DNA of 63,870 nt from Natronococcus pandeyae (GTDB taxonomy: Archaea > Halobacteriota > Halobacteria > Halobacteriales > Natrialbaceae), in contig NZ_PHNJ01000021.1 of assembly GCF_008122205.1 (NCBI RefSeq), forward strand, positions 1 through 63,870, in the 5' to 3' direction. The position numbers were made by a program, and so were the translations under genes. The notes under the pieces were generated by a model, which saw only the letters and a list, made by a program, of their open reading frames with translations, did no database searches and was not told where the DNA came from. Of this stretch, positions 7,092-15,097 are shown one piece after another (the first letter of the stretch is position 1; every line of letters starts with the position of its first letter).

Positions 7092-7928
7092 ATGAGTACA
7101 GAAACACCGACGAACAAGGAGCAAATCCACCGAATCACGACCGACGACGGCACCAAGATCGTCGGGCACGTGTATGGAGAAGGACCGGCGTTGGTGTTCG
7201 TGCCTAGCCCGCTGGGAGTGGAGGCAACCTGGAAGCCTATTGTGCCGTTCCTGAGTGATCGCTTCACCTGTTATACGATGAGTCTTCGAGGCCGCGGTCA
7301 GAGCGAGGATCACGCCAATCAATCGACTGAACGGCACGTACAGGACATCGCTACGTTCGTCGAGAGCATCGGTGAACCCGTTACACTCGTTGGAGAGTCA
7401 GGCGGCGGTAGCCTGGTCCTCGGTGCGGCACAGCACACCACAGCGGTCAACGCAGTCGTCTCCTACGAGCCGTTCATTTCCGAGGCGCTTGACGAGGAGG
7501 AGACCGCAGAGTTCGGCGAACTGTCTGAACGGATGGCGACGCTCGCTGGAGAAGGTCGCCTCATCGATGCAACCCGAGCGTTCTTCGAGGGCGTGGCGAC
7601 CGACGAGGAGATGGGTGCCATGACTGACTCGAACGAATTTCAGAAGCTGGCACCAACCATCCCGCTGGTCCTCAAACAGTTTGAGCAAACCGAAGCTCCA
7701 CCAACCGATCCATCGAGCCTTGCCAAAATCACGGTTCCGACCCTCCTCTTAAAAGGGGGCCGATCGAGGCCCTTACTTCGGACAGGGGTGACCTACGTGG
7801 CCGAGCACGTCGCTGACACCCGAGTGCGCGAGATCGCCGACATCGGACACTTGGCACCCACGGTTTCACCGGAGCCCGTGGCCGACCAGATCGGCGAGTT
7901 TCTTGCCGACGAACAGGTATCGATCTGA
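7092..7928 (+). CDS. Alpha/beta hydrolase
   Basis: 278 aa from the ATG at 7092 (an in-frame TTG lies 21 bp upstream). It has an alpha/beta-hydrolase layout: an oxyanion-region strand GPALVFVPSPLG (about 31-42), nucleophile elbow GESGGGS with the catalytic Ser (about residue 103), an acid region near LLKGGRSRP and the catalytic His in IGHLAP (about 257). The cytoplasmic enzyme could be an esterase, epoxide hydrolase or haloperoxidase-like, and the substrate cannot be read from sequence. It stands alone, with IS/MITE debris before it and about 490 bp without a gene after it. Confidence 0.8.
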   Translation: MSTETPTNKEQIHRITTDDGTKIVGHVYGEGPALVFVPSPLGVEATWKPIVPFLSDRFTCYTMSLRGRGQSEDHANQSTERHVQDIATFVESIGEPVTLVGESGGGSLVLGAAQHTTAVNAVVSYEPFISEALDEEETAEFGELSERMATLAGEGRLIDATRAFFEGVATDEEMGAMTDSNEFQKLAPTIPLVLKQFEQTEAPPTDPSSLAKITVPTLLLKGGRSRPLLRTGVTYVAEHVADTRVREIADIGHLAPTVSPEPVADQIGEFLADEQVSI

Positions 7929-8421
7929 CCGACGATCGCTCGCCCCATCTTTGGCAGTCTTTCGATGGGCACCAAACCCGAGCAGACAGCTCGATAGTGC
8001 CAGTAACCTCACTGTGTTGAATAGTGGCTCTACATCTTGCACTGTGCTTAGAACTTTCCTCAGAATTGCCAGAATCACTGGCGGTCAATACGCATCTGTA
8101 GGTAACGAATCGACCGATTCAGATTCGTGGCCTATACTGAATAAAGAAACCGTACTACCAACTACTGCTCATGTTCATTGGAATTGCAGTGACGGTAGGC
8201 ATGTGACCTGTACTGACCGAACTTCCCGAGTTAGTTTCGGATATAATAAATAAATCGTATTACTATTTACTGATAGTTGGTGGCTCAGAGTGGGATTTTG
8301 CTTCGGGGCGACTCTCGAAATCCAACGAACTCGACCCCAAAGTTCTGCCTTCACAGGGTCCGAGGAAGAGTATAGCGATGAATAGTTTATATCGACAGTA
8401 CCCTATCTCGATCTGGTTTGG
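7929..8421. other. Gene-free region with two dispersed repeats
   Basis: No convincing reading frame on either strand. The stretch carries repeat copy d (8138-8167) and a degenerate copy e (8243-8272), both forward and 105 bp apart. It separates the hydrolase from the parA operon, which comes in on the other strand. Confidence 0.5.
8138..8167 (+). repeat. ~30-bp dispersed repeat, copy d
   Basis: Starts TGAATAAAGAAACCG and ends CCAACTACTG. The CCAACTACTG ending is shared with copy h (10706-10735), so d and h form a subtype. Copy e follows in the same direction. Confidence 0.6.
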
Positions 8422-8841
8422 TCAGGTATCAAACGTCATCCCATGCCCCCATTCTTCCAGTTGTTCTTCGACTTCGTCGAGGTGATCGAGCCCAACCATC
8501 ATAAGCCCTTCACGAAGATCGGTCAGAGAGACGTCGTCGTCGAACCGCTTCTCGAGTTCTCGAAGGGCATCCCGTTCGGCGCGCTTCGTCTCTGGTTGCA
8601 GGAAGAGCGGGACTCGGTCACGTCCGTCCTGGACGCCGTCACGTCGAAACTTGTAGGGGATCTGCATCGACTGGCGTTGTGACTGCTGCGATTCAGAACT
8701 GGAACTCATTGTTGACTCGGTTTCGGTCTCGGTCGACGTTTCGGTATCGGTTGCGTTCGTCTCCTTCTCCGTTTCCGATGCTGTCGGATCTGGATCTTCG
8801 GCGAACGGATTCTCGCCTGCGCCCTCTTTCATCCCAGTCAT
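8422..8841 (-). CDS. ParA partner, probable centromere-binding protein
   Basis: 139 aa. Residues 1-55 are a disordered Glu/Thr/Ser-rich tail. The C-terminal half begins with a strand-like RVPLFLQP followed by two helices (ETKRAERDALRELEKRF and LTDLREGLMMVGLDHL), compatible with a ribbon-helix-helix or related DNA-binding fold. The ATG overlaps the parA stop (ATGA), so the genes are translationally coupled. Small acidic proteins after parA usually act as ParB-type adaptors. That role is inferred from position, since no family motif is decisive. Confidence 0.6.
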   Translation of the reverse strand: MTGMKEGAGENPFAEDPDPTASETEKETNATDTETSTETETESTMSSSSESQQSQRQSMQIPYKFRRDGVQDGRDRVPLFLQPETKRAERDALRELEKRFDDDVSLTDLREGLMMVGLDHLDEVEEQLEEWGHGMTFDT

Positions 8842-9737
8842 ATCGACATCACCTCGTGGGTCAGGTTACCCGGCTCGGGTGGGTTGGGCGCCTCAAGGCC
8901 GACGTCTTGTTCCAGATGCCGTGCGATTCGATCGAACTGCGCGAGCGTTTCGATCTCGTAGTCGCGTTGTCGGTCGCGGAACTCGCGGACGTACTTGAAC
9001 GCCGAACATTGCTCCATCCAGCACCCTTCCATCAGGGAGGCTCGTTCCCCAATGATTTCTGGGACTGGATACTCGATTTGGTCGAGGATCTGCCGCTGAT
9101 CCCGTGTGTTCTTGAACCCCATCGGGATGGCCGCGAGTACGCCGACTTCGACCTCCAGCTGATCCTCGAGGCCGGCGACGAGTGATTCTAACCCTTCGAC
9201 TGCTGCTCGACCCTTGGCAGTGGGTTCGACAGGAATCGCCAACGATCGAGTTGCGTGGATGGCGTTGTAGAGATGTGGTCCCTCGGTCGCTGGTGGGTCA
9301 CAGATGAGGACGTCGTATTTTTCCGGTACGCCTGCTTCGCGGAGTACTCGAAGGAGCTGTGCGTGCATCCCGAACGCTTCTCCCATCGCTTCCGCTTGTT
9401 CTTTCTCCCGCCGAAGGTACTCTGCAAGGTCGGAGAGCATGTTGTGTTCGGGAACGATATCGACACCCTCGGCAGACCGGACGAGGTCATCGAAATCACC
9501 TTTTGGTCGCCGGATCATGTGACGGACGATGTTGTCAACGGGTTCCGTCCGCTGATCGTCCACGCCAAATAGTCGGGAGAGATTCCCGTCCTGCGGGTCA
9601 AGTGGAACGACAAGTGGTTTTAGTCCCGCGCGTGCGTGCGCGACGGCCAAATTCGCTGCTGTGGAAGTCTTCCCGACTCCTCCGGCTTCACTATACGTCG
9701 AATACGCTAACATACTCTCTTCATGAAACTCATTCAT
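8838..9737 (-). CDS. parA: ParA-family partition ATPase
   Basis: 299 aa. The P-loop is EAGGVGKTST (residues 17-26). It keeps the GGVGKT core, but Glu replaces the signature Lys of most ParA/MinD proteins, as in many haloarchaeal relatives. Downstream motifs are PLDPQDGNLSRLFG (switch I), VLICDPPATEG (Walker B region) and IPVEPTAKGRAAVEGLESL. The product should bind DNA and ATP and position the replicon at cell division with the adjacent partner. It starts at 9737 (MNEFHEESMLAYS) or 9713. Phased 13-bp repeats begin 50 bp upstream. Confidence 0.85.
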   Translation of the reverse strand: MNEFHEESMLAYSTYSEAGGVGKTSTAANLAVAHARAGLKPLVVPLDPQDGNLSRLFGVDDQRTEPVDNIVRHMIRRPKGDFDDLVRSAEGVDIVPEHNMLSDLAEYLRREKEQAEAMGEAFGMHAQLLRVLREAGVPEKYDVLICDPPATEGPHLYNAIHATRSLAIPVEPTAKGRAAVEGLESLVAGLEDQLEVEVGVLAAIPMGFKNTRDQRQILDQIEYPVPEIIGERASLMEGCWMEQCSAFKYVREFRDRQRDYEIETLAQFDRIARHLEQDVGLEAPNPPEPGNLTHEVMSI

Positions 9738-9787
9738 CTTGAATGTACGTCAGACACGTTCATGTCTTCAGGTCATTCTTTGATGCA

Positions 9788-9839
9788 ATGAACAACATCA
9801 ATGAACATCAGGAGTGAACGTAGGCCGCGAACATCATGG
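9788..9839 (+). repeat. Degenerate 13-bp array next to parA
   Basis: Four consecutive 13-mers, each with an NTGAAC-like start: ATGAACAACATCA, ATGAACATCAGGA, GTGAACGTAGGCC and GCGAACATCATGG. The array lies 50 bp upstream of the parA start, where autoregulation or a centromere would be expected. Confidence 0.55.
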
Positions 9840-9976
9840 CTGGGTGGTGATTAGGAGGGCCTTTCAATCGGGATCTGGAATGCTGTCGTCCTTCTAGACA
9901 AATATTTGATTATTTTGCTCCTTGGAAACTGGCCTTCACTCTATGTTACCCAACCATTCCTGGATGGGGTTCATTC

Positions 9977-10041
9977 GTGAACACCATGAGTGAACACGAT
10001 GAGTGAACACGATGAGTGAACACGATGGGTGAACGTTATGA
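9977..10041 (+). repeat. Five tandem 13-bp units, candidate centromere
   Basis: GTGAACACCATGA, GTGAACACGATGA twice, GTGAACACGATGG and GTGAACGTTATGA, end to end without gaps. The tandem repeat with period 13 upstream of parA is a typical centromere/operator layout for type Ib partition systems. The remainder of 9738-10431 holds no gene, only repeat copies f and g. Confidence 0.7.
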
Positions 10042-10177
10042 ATGGATATCATAGATAAATCGATTCTATCCCGCGGCTGAAGTCATAGGTTTTCCTCGTA
10101 CTCAGGGCTCGATACCGAAAACTGTCATATGTGGCATAACACATTATATGAAGTGTAACGAATGAACGTTGAACTAC

Positions 10178-10207
10178 CAGTAGATAGTAGCGCGGTTTCT
10201 TTATTCA
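10178..10207 (-). repeat. ~30-bp dispersed repeat, copy f
   Basis: Reverse orientation, reading TGAATAAAGAAACCGCG on the minus strand and ending CTACTATCTACTG. It is identical over nearly its whole length to copy i (10830-10859). Degenerate copy g (10301-10330, same strand) lies 123 bp away. Confidence 0.6.
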
Positions 10208-10431
10208 GTTATAGGGGTGAAACTCACATCATTTCTAATCACACGTCCTTACTCTGAAACAACCCATCGAGTACATTTCTAGGTTCAGAGGGTTCAGTAG
10301 CAGTAGATGGTATCGAGGCTTATTTACACAATCCCTTTCTTGAAACTGAATCGGACTGTTCGGTAACTACGTGTGCTTATTCATCATCGTATAACCGAAC
10401 TTTTATATTATATTAGTTATTAATTCTTATT

Positions 10432-10644
10432 ATGAGATATATCACACATACTCTGAAAATAGTTACGGGTATCCCACTCAGCTATTGGATGTATTCTACC
10501 GCGACAGACCCAGAGGTTTACGGCGGAGTAATCTTTATTATTGGCATATTGTTCTTCGCTGGTTTGTTTCTCACCGTTCACGGACTGTTTACGGGGATGG
10601 AAACTGTGCTTGCAACTGTCGATGAACAGTCATCTGAAAAATAG
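10432..10644 (+). CDS. Small two-helix membrane protein
   Basis: 70 aa. Two hydrophobic segments are visible: a weak one around residues 10-22 (IVTGIPLSYWMY) and a strong one at about 31-52 (GVIFIIGILFFAGLFLTVHGL), followed by a short charged tail. A TATA-like TTTTATATTA lies about 35-45 bp upstream, so a near-leaderless transcript is plausible. It lies between divergent pairs of the ~30-bp repeat (f/g reverse, h/i forward). No family recognised. Confidence 0.6.
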   Translation: MRYITHTLKIVTGIPLSYWMYSTATDPEVYGGVIFIIGILFFAGLFLTVHGLFTGMETVLATVDEQSSEK

Positions 10645-10705
10645 TTTGTCTGGTTGGTCCGTTGCTTACTCGTCCTGTACGTACCGTGAGTTTCACGCAC
10701 CACGC

Positions 10706-10735
10706 TGAATAAAGAAACCGTATTGCCAACTACTG
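10706..10735 (+). repeat. ~30-bp dispersed repeat, copy h
   Basis: Starts TGAATAAAGAAACCG and ends CCAACTACTG. It is paired with copy i 124 bp downstream in the same direction. Confidence 0.6.
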
Positions 10736-10829
10736 GAAATCGTCATATTCAAGATACTTATTGGGATTTTCAGTTCTGAATCAATCGCTCAATAAGAAAA
10801 TAGACGGCACATCTATTCCTCTCTGTTTC

Positions 10830-10859
10830 TGAATAAAGAAACCGCGCTACTATCTACTG
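10830..10859 (+). repeat. ~30-bp dispersed repeat, copy i
   Basis: Ends CTACTATCTACTG directly at the point where coding similarity of the next gene begins (L-R-L-P-L-P-E-E-Q-I-F-R-Y upstream of its first ATG). The normal start codon of that gene appears to have been lost here. Confidence 0.6.
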
Positions 10860-10904
10860 CTACGACTACCACTACCGGAGGAGCAGATTTTCAGGTACGA
10901 AGCG

Positions 10905-11507
10905 ATGGATGACATCCTCGAGATTACTGCCCAGAACCCGTCTACCGAGTTCGGAAACCGAGATCTGCAAGAGCTCACCGGGTTCGGTGGTCCCAGTGTT
11001 TCAAAAGCACTCTCATTACTCGAAGCGATGGGGCTGGTAGTCAGGCGTGATACCGGTAACAAAACATTCTATCGAATCGACGAGCGACGATTACACGAGG
11101 CCGACGACCCGTTTCTCGAGATTTCTCAAGCTGAGTTCCGAGAACCGCTTCGGCAGTTCGCACACCGAATCGACGAGGAACTATCGTCGATCGCCGGAGT
11201 CGTCTGCTTCGGAAGCGTTGCACGCGGAGAGGCTGACCGCGTGAGCGACCTCGACGTCTTTGTACTCGTTGATAATGACGATGAACTGGTGACCGCACGG
11301 CGAACCGTCTCAGACGTCGCACGTGAACTCGAGGAGACACCGATCGATGGTCAACGGTATGAATTCGAGGTCTTCGTTGAGTCGTCTGAGAGTGCCCACA
11401 GACGGGGGGAACACCTCCGACCAATCTTCAGGGAAGGAATTACCCTCGAGGAGAGCGAGACACTTCGGCGAATAAAGCGCGATCTCTTTGGAGGTGATGT
11501 CGAGTGA
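10905..11507 (+). CDS. HTH plus MNT-type nucleotidyltransferase (antitoxin-like)
   Basis: 200 aa from the ATG at 10905. Residues 10-60 form a winged helix (NRDLQELTGFGGPSVSKALS). Residues 97-190 are a minimal nucleotidyltransferase with GSVARGEADRVSDLDVFV, the GSxxRG plus DxD signature (Asp 115 and 117). The frame stays open 24 codons upstream without an ATG, and that stretch (LPLPEEQIFRYEAM) looks like native protein, so the N-terminus may have been trimmed by repeat copy i. It overlaps the next gene by 4 bp. MNT partners of HEPN proteins act as antitoxins that AMPylate the toxin, an inferred role here. Confidence 0.75.
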   Translation: MDDILEITAQNPSTEFGNRDLQELTGFGGPSVSKALSLLEAMGLVVRRDTGNKTFYRIDERRLHEADDPFLEISQAEFREPLRQFAHRIDEELSSIAGVVCFGSVARGEADRVSDLDVFVLVDNDDELVTARRTVSDVARELEETPIDGQRYEFEVFVESSESAHRRGEHLRPIFREGITLEESETLRRIKRDLFGGDVE

Positions 11508-11725
11508 CCTCGAAAGAACTCGAGGAAGCTCTCGGTGATGTCGAGGATGCCTTTCAGAGAAAGCCCGAAAATCCGGAGGTGGGGCTCGAACACATTTCTG
11601 ACTCGGCTGTCCTTCAAATGCGGAAGGCATGTCGCCTCCTCGACGCCGCGGGCTTCCTGCTCGACCGCAATGGCCACTTCACAGTCGTCATGAGGAAGAG
11701 GGCACAGTTCTCGATTTCGAAATAG
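11504..11725 (+). pseudogene. Truncated HEPN-like partner of the MNT gene
   Basis: 73 aa from a GTG overlapping the previous stop. MTSKELEEALGDVEDAFQRK and DSAVLQMRKACRLLDAAGF are helices of the kind found in the partner of HTH-MNT genes. After FTVV the sequence changes to MRKRAQFSISK and stops, although such partners normally continue about 60-80 residues. The adjacent frame stays open briefly after one base (IEEEG-like), which suggests a frameshift. The catalytic RNase motif (RxxxxH) is absent, so the toxin half is probably dead. Confidence 0.5.
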
Positions 11726-11827
11726 GTGGCAAAATTCTGTATAGCGGCATCTAGTTTACTAAATCCGGGATTGGTGGTACAAGGCTCGAGGATTATGGAA
11801 ACGCACGGTAGAGCGATTTGTGAACTT

Positions 11828-11855
11828 ACTTGGCTAAATGCCGATTTAACCAAGT
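11828..11855. promoter_or_regulatory. 12-bp inverted repeat upstream of integrase
   Basis: ACTTGGCTAAAT, a 4-nt spacer GCCG, then ATTTAACCAAGT: arms complementary except one base. It lies 40-68 bp before the integrase start and could be its operator, a core recombination site or a hairpin. Confidence 0.5.
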
Positions 11856-11895
11856 AGATTTAGGTGGGTCGAAGCTGTACCCCACAGTGAGCATC

Positions 11896-13017
11896 ATGGA
11901 CTCAGGAAATTCGCGGGCTACAACTCATTCTCGAGCCCGCAACCGTGGGGGTAAGACCGTCGAGGACGCCGTCGACCGCTACCTCACACACAAACTCGAG
12001 TCGGGCGGCAGTCGCTCGTCGATGGAACCACCGCTCCGGTTCTTCGAAGCATTTTGCACGTCGGAAGGGATCGAACGCGTCGACGAACTCGAGTCAGGCG
12101 ACTGCCGCGAGTTCGGGCTTCGACTCGCCGACCGGAAACGAAACGGGGAGATCGCCGGTTCAACGGCGAACACGTACTTCGCTTACGTTCGAGCGTTCCT
12201 CTCGTTTTGCGTTCGCGACGAGCTCATCAACAGCAACCCCGCCGACACTGAAAGCGCCGAGGAGTTCCTTCCCGAAGACACGTCAACCAGAGAGACACAG
12301 TTCTGGACGGCCGAACAGCGCAAACAACTCCTCGCGTACGCGGACGAACGTGTCGAACAGGCACGCCGGGAGGTGATCGACACGCCGCTCGAGCGCGCCT
12401 ATCGTGACCGAACCGCCGTCGTGTTGCTCGCGGAACTCGGCGTCCGTGGGGCCGAACTCTTTCGAGACAAAAACGACGACGACCGGAACGGCTTGCAGTG
12501 GGGCGATGTCGACCTCGAGCGCGGCCGGATTACGGTCTTCGGGAAGTCTCGCGACCACGAACCCGTCGGCCTCACTGAAGCAGCTCACAACGCACTCTCA
12601 AGGTTGCAGCGAGTCCAGGAGCCGCCGATCGACGAGTGGCCCGTCTTCCCGACCGGTCACGCGGCCTCGAAGTACGCGGCCGTTGAGAAAGCAACGGGCG
12701 AGCGCCCGGAACCAGGCAGCGATATCGACGCGATCTGCTGGGAGAAAGAGGTCGCGCCGCCGTCGATCACCAAAGAGGCCGGTCGGCAGATCCTGAAACG
12801 ACTCACGAACGAGGCTGGCATCGAACTCGAGGGGGACCAGGAGTACCTGCAACCCCACGGCGCACGACGGGCGCTCGGCGCGGAACTGTACGAGAGCGGC
12901 CATTCGGAGCTGGCACAGTCAGCACTTCGTCACAAGTCCATCGAGACGACGCATGAGGCGTACTCGGATATCAAAGCAGAGGACGTCGCTAAGTCGATTG
13001 ATGAGGTGCGAGAATAA
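11896..13017 (+). CDS. Tyrosine recombinase / integrase (XerC/D-like)
   Basis: 373 aa from the ATG at 11896 (in-frame GTG at 11887 possible). The N-terminal SAM-like core-binding domain is about residues 20-115. The catalytic domain carries Arg184 in LGVRGAELF, Lys217 in the beta-hairpin GKSRDHEP, His321 and Arg324 in HGARR, His346 in LRHKS and the nucleophile Tyr356 in HEAYSD. All six positions are present, so it should be active. It could resolve replicon multimers or integrate an element. No tRNA attachment site was seen in the window. It follows the MNT pair and a 12-bp inverted repeat. Confidence 0.88.
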   Translation: MDSGNSRATTHSRARNRGGKTVEDAVDRYLTHKLESGGSRSSMEPPLRFFEAFCTSEGIERVDELESGDCREFGLRLADRKRNGEIAGSTANTYFAYVRAFLSFCVRDELINSNPADTESAEEFLPEDTSTRETQFWTAEQRKQLLAYADERVEQARREVIDTPLERAYRDRTAVVLLAELGVRGAELFRDKNDDDRNGLQWGDVDLERGRITVFGKSRDHEPVGLTEAAHNALSRLQRVQEPPIDEWPVFPTGHAASKYAAVEKATGERPEPGSDIDAICWEKEVAPPSITKEAGRQILKRLTNEAGIELEGDQEYLQPHGARRALGAELYESGHSELAQSALRHKSIETTHEAYSDIKAEDVAKSIDEVRE

Positions 13018-13366
13018 TCAACAGTTAGTTACGACTAGCTTATCAGGACAACCTTTCGGAATATACCTTCAGTTTAAACGCTTTTCGGGGGAAGCGGGTA
13101 TTATTTTCTCTTTCCATCATAACCCGTTTCGATGACCGTCTAACGATATATGAGAAATTAGGGTTTACAGACTGTGTGTAAAGTACTACCGGCGAGTACA
13201 GAATTCTATAAACACTATAACACTATATAGATTACCTTTTGCAGAAGATGAGATTCTATACTGTTTAGCGGGGCTAACATGCGTAATTTCAGCAGAATCG
13301 ACCAACGTGATCGCCACGGGACCTCGATCGAATTGGTCATTTATGTCATTACCTTAATATTATCCG
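13018..13366. other. AT-rich gene-free stretch
   Basis: No supported gene on either strand. The sequence is AT-rich (ATAAACACTATAACACTATATAG near 13208) and runs into a transposase remnant at 13367. Confidence 0.4.
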
Positions 13367-13592
13367 GAGCTGGACGACATTCCAGACAGCGCTGCCGCTA
13401 CAGACCTCGATATTCGGCGGAACTGGTGGGGCGATCTACCCAATTCCGTCCTGACCAAACCGGTTGAGGAGTTCTGGAGACAACTCCAAGCCGCTCTCAG
13501 CAACCGGTTCTTTGATTCTTAACTGAACTCACAGCAGCGACCGACCCGTTCTTGATCAACTTTCTATACCCGAAGTGAGAAACTATTTCTAA
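13367..13592 (+). pseudogene. IS630-like transposase C-terminal remnant
   Basis: One frame (13367-13522) reads PVEEFWRQLQAALSNRFFDS. The next frame gives TELTAAT, and a third gives LDQLSIPEVRNYF ending at TAA 13590-13592. Joined, these form the usual end of haloarchaeal IS630-type DDE transposases, where the final catalytic Glu lies in PxEExW. Two frameshifts and loss of the N-terminal two thirds make it dead. Confidence 0.55.
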
Positions 13593-13619
13593 TATCCACT
13601 AGTTGTGGCGAATAACTGT

Positions 13620-14873
13620 TTAGTCTCGAGAGGCAAGTGAGTACATCGTATCAGCGAGCACTTGCGTTGCATCGGCACAGTCAGACCAGGCGGTCCACTC
13701 CTGCGGATTGTGTGAGATACCATCAGCAGAGGGTGCAAACAGGAGCACAGATTCGGATTGATCTGTAATGTTTGCCGTGTCATGCATCGCACTCGAGCTC
13801 ATGATCTGGTACGAGATGTCGTTATTTGTTGCCGCCTGGATCGCCGTGTTGATACACCGCTGTGAAATTTGGCTAGGGCGTTGATCGCGATAGCGGTCGA
13901 TTTCTGTATCGACACCACGCTGTTCTTCTAATTCTTGGAGGCTCGATTGTGCGGCATCAACGATCAGATTCATCGACTCGTAGTCAGTATCCCTCACGTC
14001 GATTAATATTTCGACCTCTCCGTTCACCACGTTTTTAGTGTTTGGTGTAGCGTGGATTTCACCGACCGTTCCGACAGCTGTTGCACTTCTCTCCTTGACA
14101 ATCTCATTGGTCGCCTGCTCAAGGTCCAGAATGAATTGACTCGCGGCGACGAGCGCGTCTTGGCGTTCGGGCATCGGCGTCGCACCAGCGTGGTTTGCTT
14201 CGCCTGAGATGGTTACGCGACAGTTCGTTATCCCGGTTATCCCGTCGACGATTCCGATGCTATGATTGTTCTCTTCTAAGATCGTACCTTGTTCAATATG
14301 GAGTTCAAGCCATGCGCTCCAGTTCGCGACGCTAATTTCATCGTTGCCACGATAATCAATCGACTCTAGAGCTTCTTTGACTGTGGTCCCCTGGTCGTCC
14401 TCGAACGCTAGGGACCGTTCAAGTGATCGTGAGTCCGTTACTACGGATGAGCCGAGCAACCCATTTTTAAACCGGACCCCCTCCTCACCGGTGAAAGACA
14501 CGACTGAAAGGGGTCTCCGCACCTCTTTGTCTGCCTCCTGGATGGTCCGAACGGCTTCAAGTGCTCCATAGACTCCGAGAGGGCCATCAAAGATACCGCC
14601 GTGACGAACAGAGTCGAGATGACTGCCGGCAACGATTGGTTCTGTTGTTGGTGTGACTCCATCCGGAATCCAGCGCCCCTCGATATTCCCGATCGGATCG
14701 ATCGAAATTTCGAGCCCCAATTCGTTCATCTGATCGATCAACCGGTCTCGAGCTTGTTTGTTGGCTTTTGTTCCAGTCAGTGTCGTCCGGCCGTATCCAT
14801 CGGCAGTCTCTATTTCACCAAACGTAGCGTTGGCTAGGAGGTCCGTTTGGAGGCGCTGCTGGTTCACCTGCAT
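13620..14873 (-). CDS. M20-type N-carbamoyl-amino-acid / allantoate amidohydrolase
   Basis: 417 aa, normal for this subfamily. Metal-binding motifs are GSHLDSV (His85), FDGPLGV (Asp96), FTGEEGVRF (Glu130/131), LELHIEQG and, near the end, SSSAMHDTAN. The EQG and GAxHAGATPMPERQD-like segment (EANHAGATPMPERQ) are characteristic of hydantoinase/carbamoylase-type enzymes rather than peptidases. It should cleave an N-carbamoyl (ureido) group from an amino acid or allantoate. An IclR gene and a TRAP importer follow, which suggests one uptake and hydrolysis unit. CAGGGAATG/CATTCCCTG arms lie about 135-180 bp upstream. Confidence 0.85.
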   Translation of the reverse strand: MQVNQQRLQTDLLANATFGEIETADGYGRTTLTGTKANKQARDRLIDQMNELGLEISIDPIGNIEGRWIPDGVTPTTEPIVAGSHLDSVRHGGIFDGPLGVYGALEAVRTIQEADKEVRRPLSVVSFTGEEGVRFKNGLLGSSVVTDSRSLERSLAFEDDQGTTVKEALESIDYRGNDEISVANWSAWLELHIEQGTILEENNHSIGIVDGITGITNCRVTISGEANHAGATPMPERQDALVAASQFILDLEQATNEIVKERSATAVGTVGEIHATPNTKNVVNGEVEILIDVRDTDYESMNLIVDAAQSSLQELEEQRGVDTEIDRYRDQRPSQISQRCINTAIQAATNNDISYQIMSSSAMHDTANITDQSESVLLFAPSADGISHNPQEWTAWSDCADATQVLADTMYSLASRD

Positions 14874-15008
14874 AATGTTCCAACCTCCATCATAGTTCTA
14901 AAACCTTTCGGAATGTTACATGTAGGCGGTTTTCGTGCCCCTATTGACCCACTGTTTGCGGAGTTGTCTGACAATCCACCGTCTCCAGCTATTATCATCG
15001 GAAAGCTA

Positions 15009-15055
15009 CAGGGAATGCATCATAAATGGCGTTCTCCAAATGAGAACATTCCCTG
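15009..15055. promoter_or_regulatory. Inverted CAGGGAATG/CATTCCCTG pair
   Basis: 9-bp perfect arms at 15009-15017 and 15047-15055, 29 nt apart, lie upstream of the amidohydrolase gene. The same CATTCC/GGAATG core flanks the TATA box of the TRAP binding-protein gene (15996-16002 and 16044-16050). It is a candidate operator for the local IclR regulator. Confidence 0.45.
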
Positions 15056-15097
15056 AGTTTCGCGAAGGCTTTTTACACCCATACTGCTGTAAAAGAC

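Noticed and set aside
9977-10041. Possible CRISPR array
   Set aside because: Units are 13 bp and contiguous, with no spacers, and there are no cas genes in the window.
13279-13467. Plus-strand 62-aa frame before the IS630-like remnant
   Set aside because: It overlaps the remnant in the wrong frame and shows no conserved residues.
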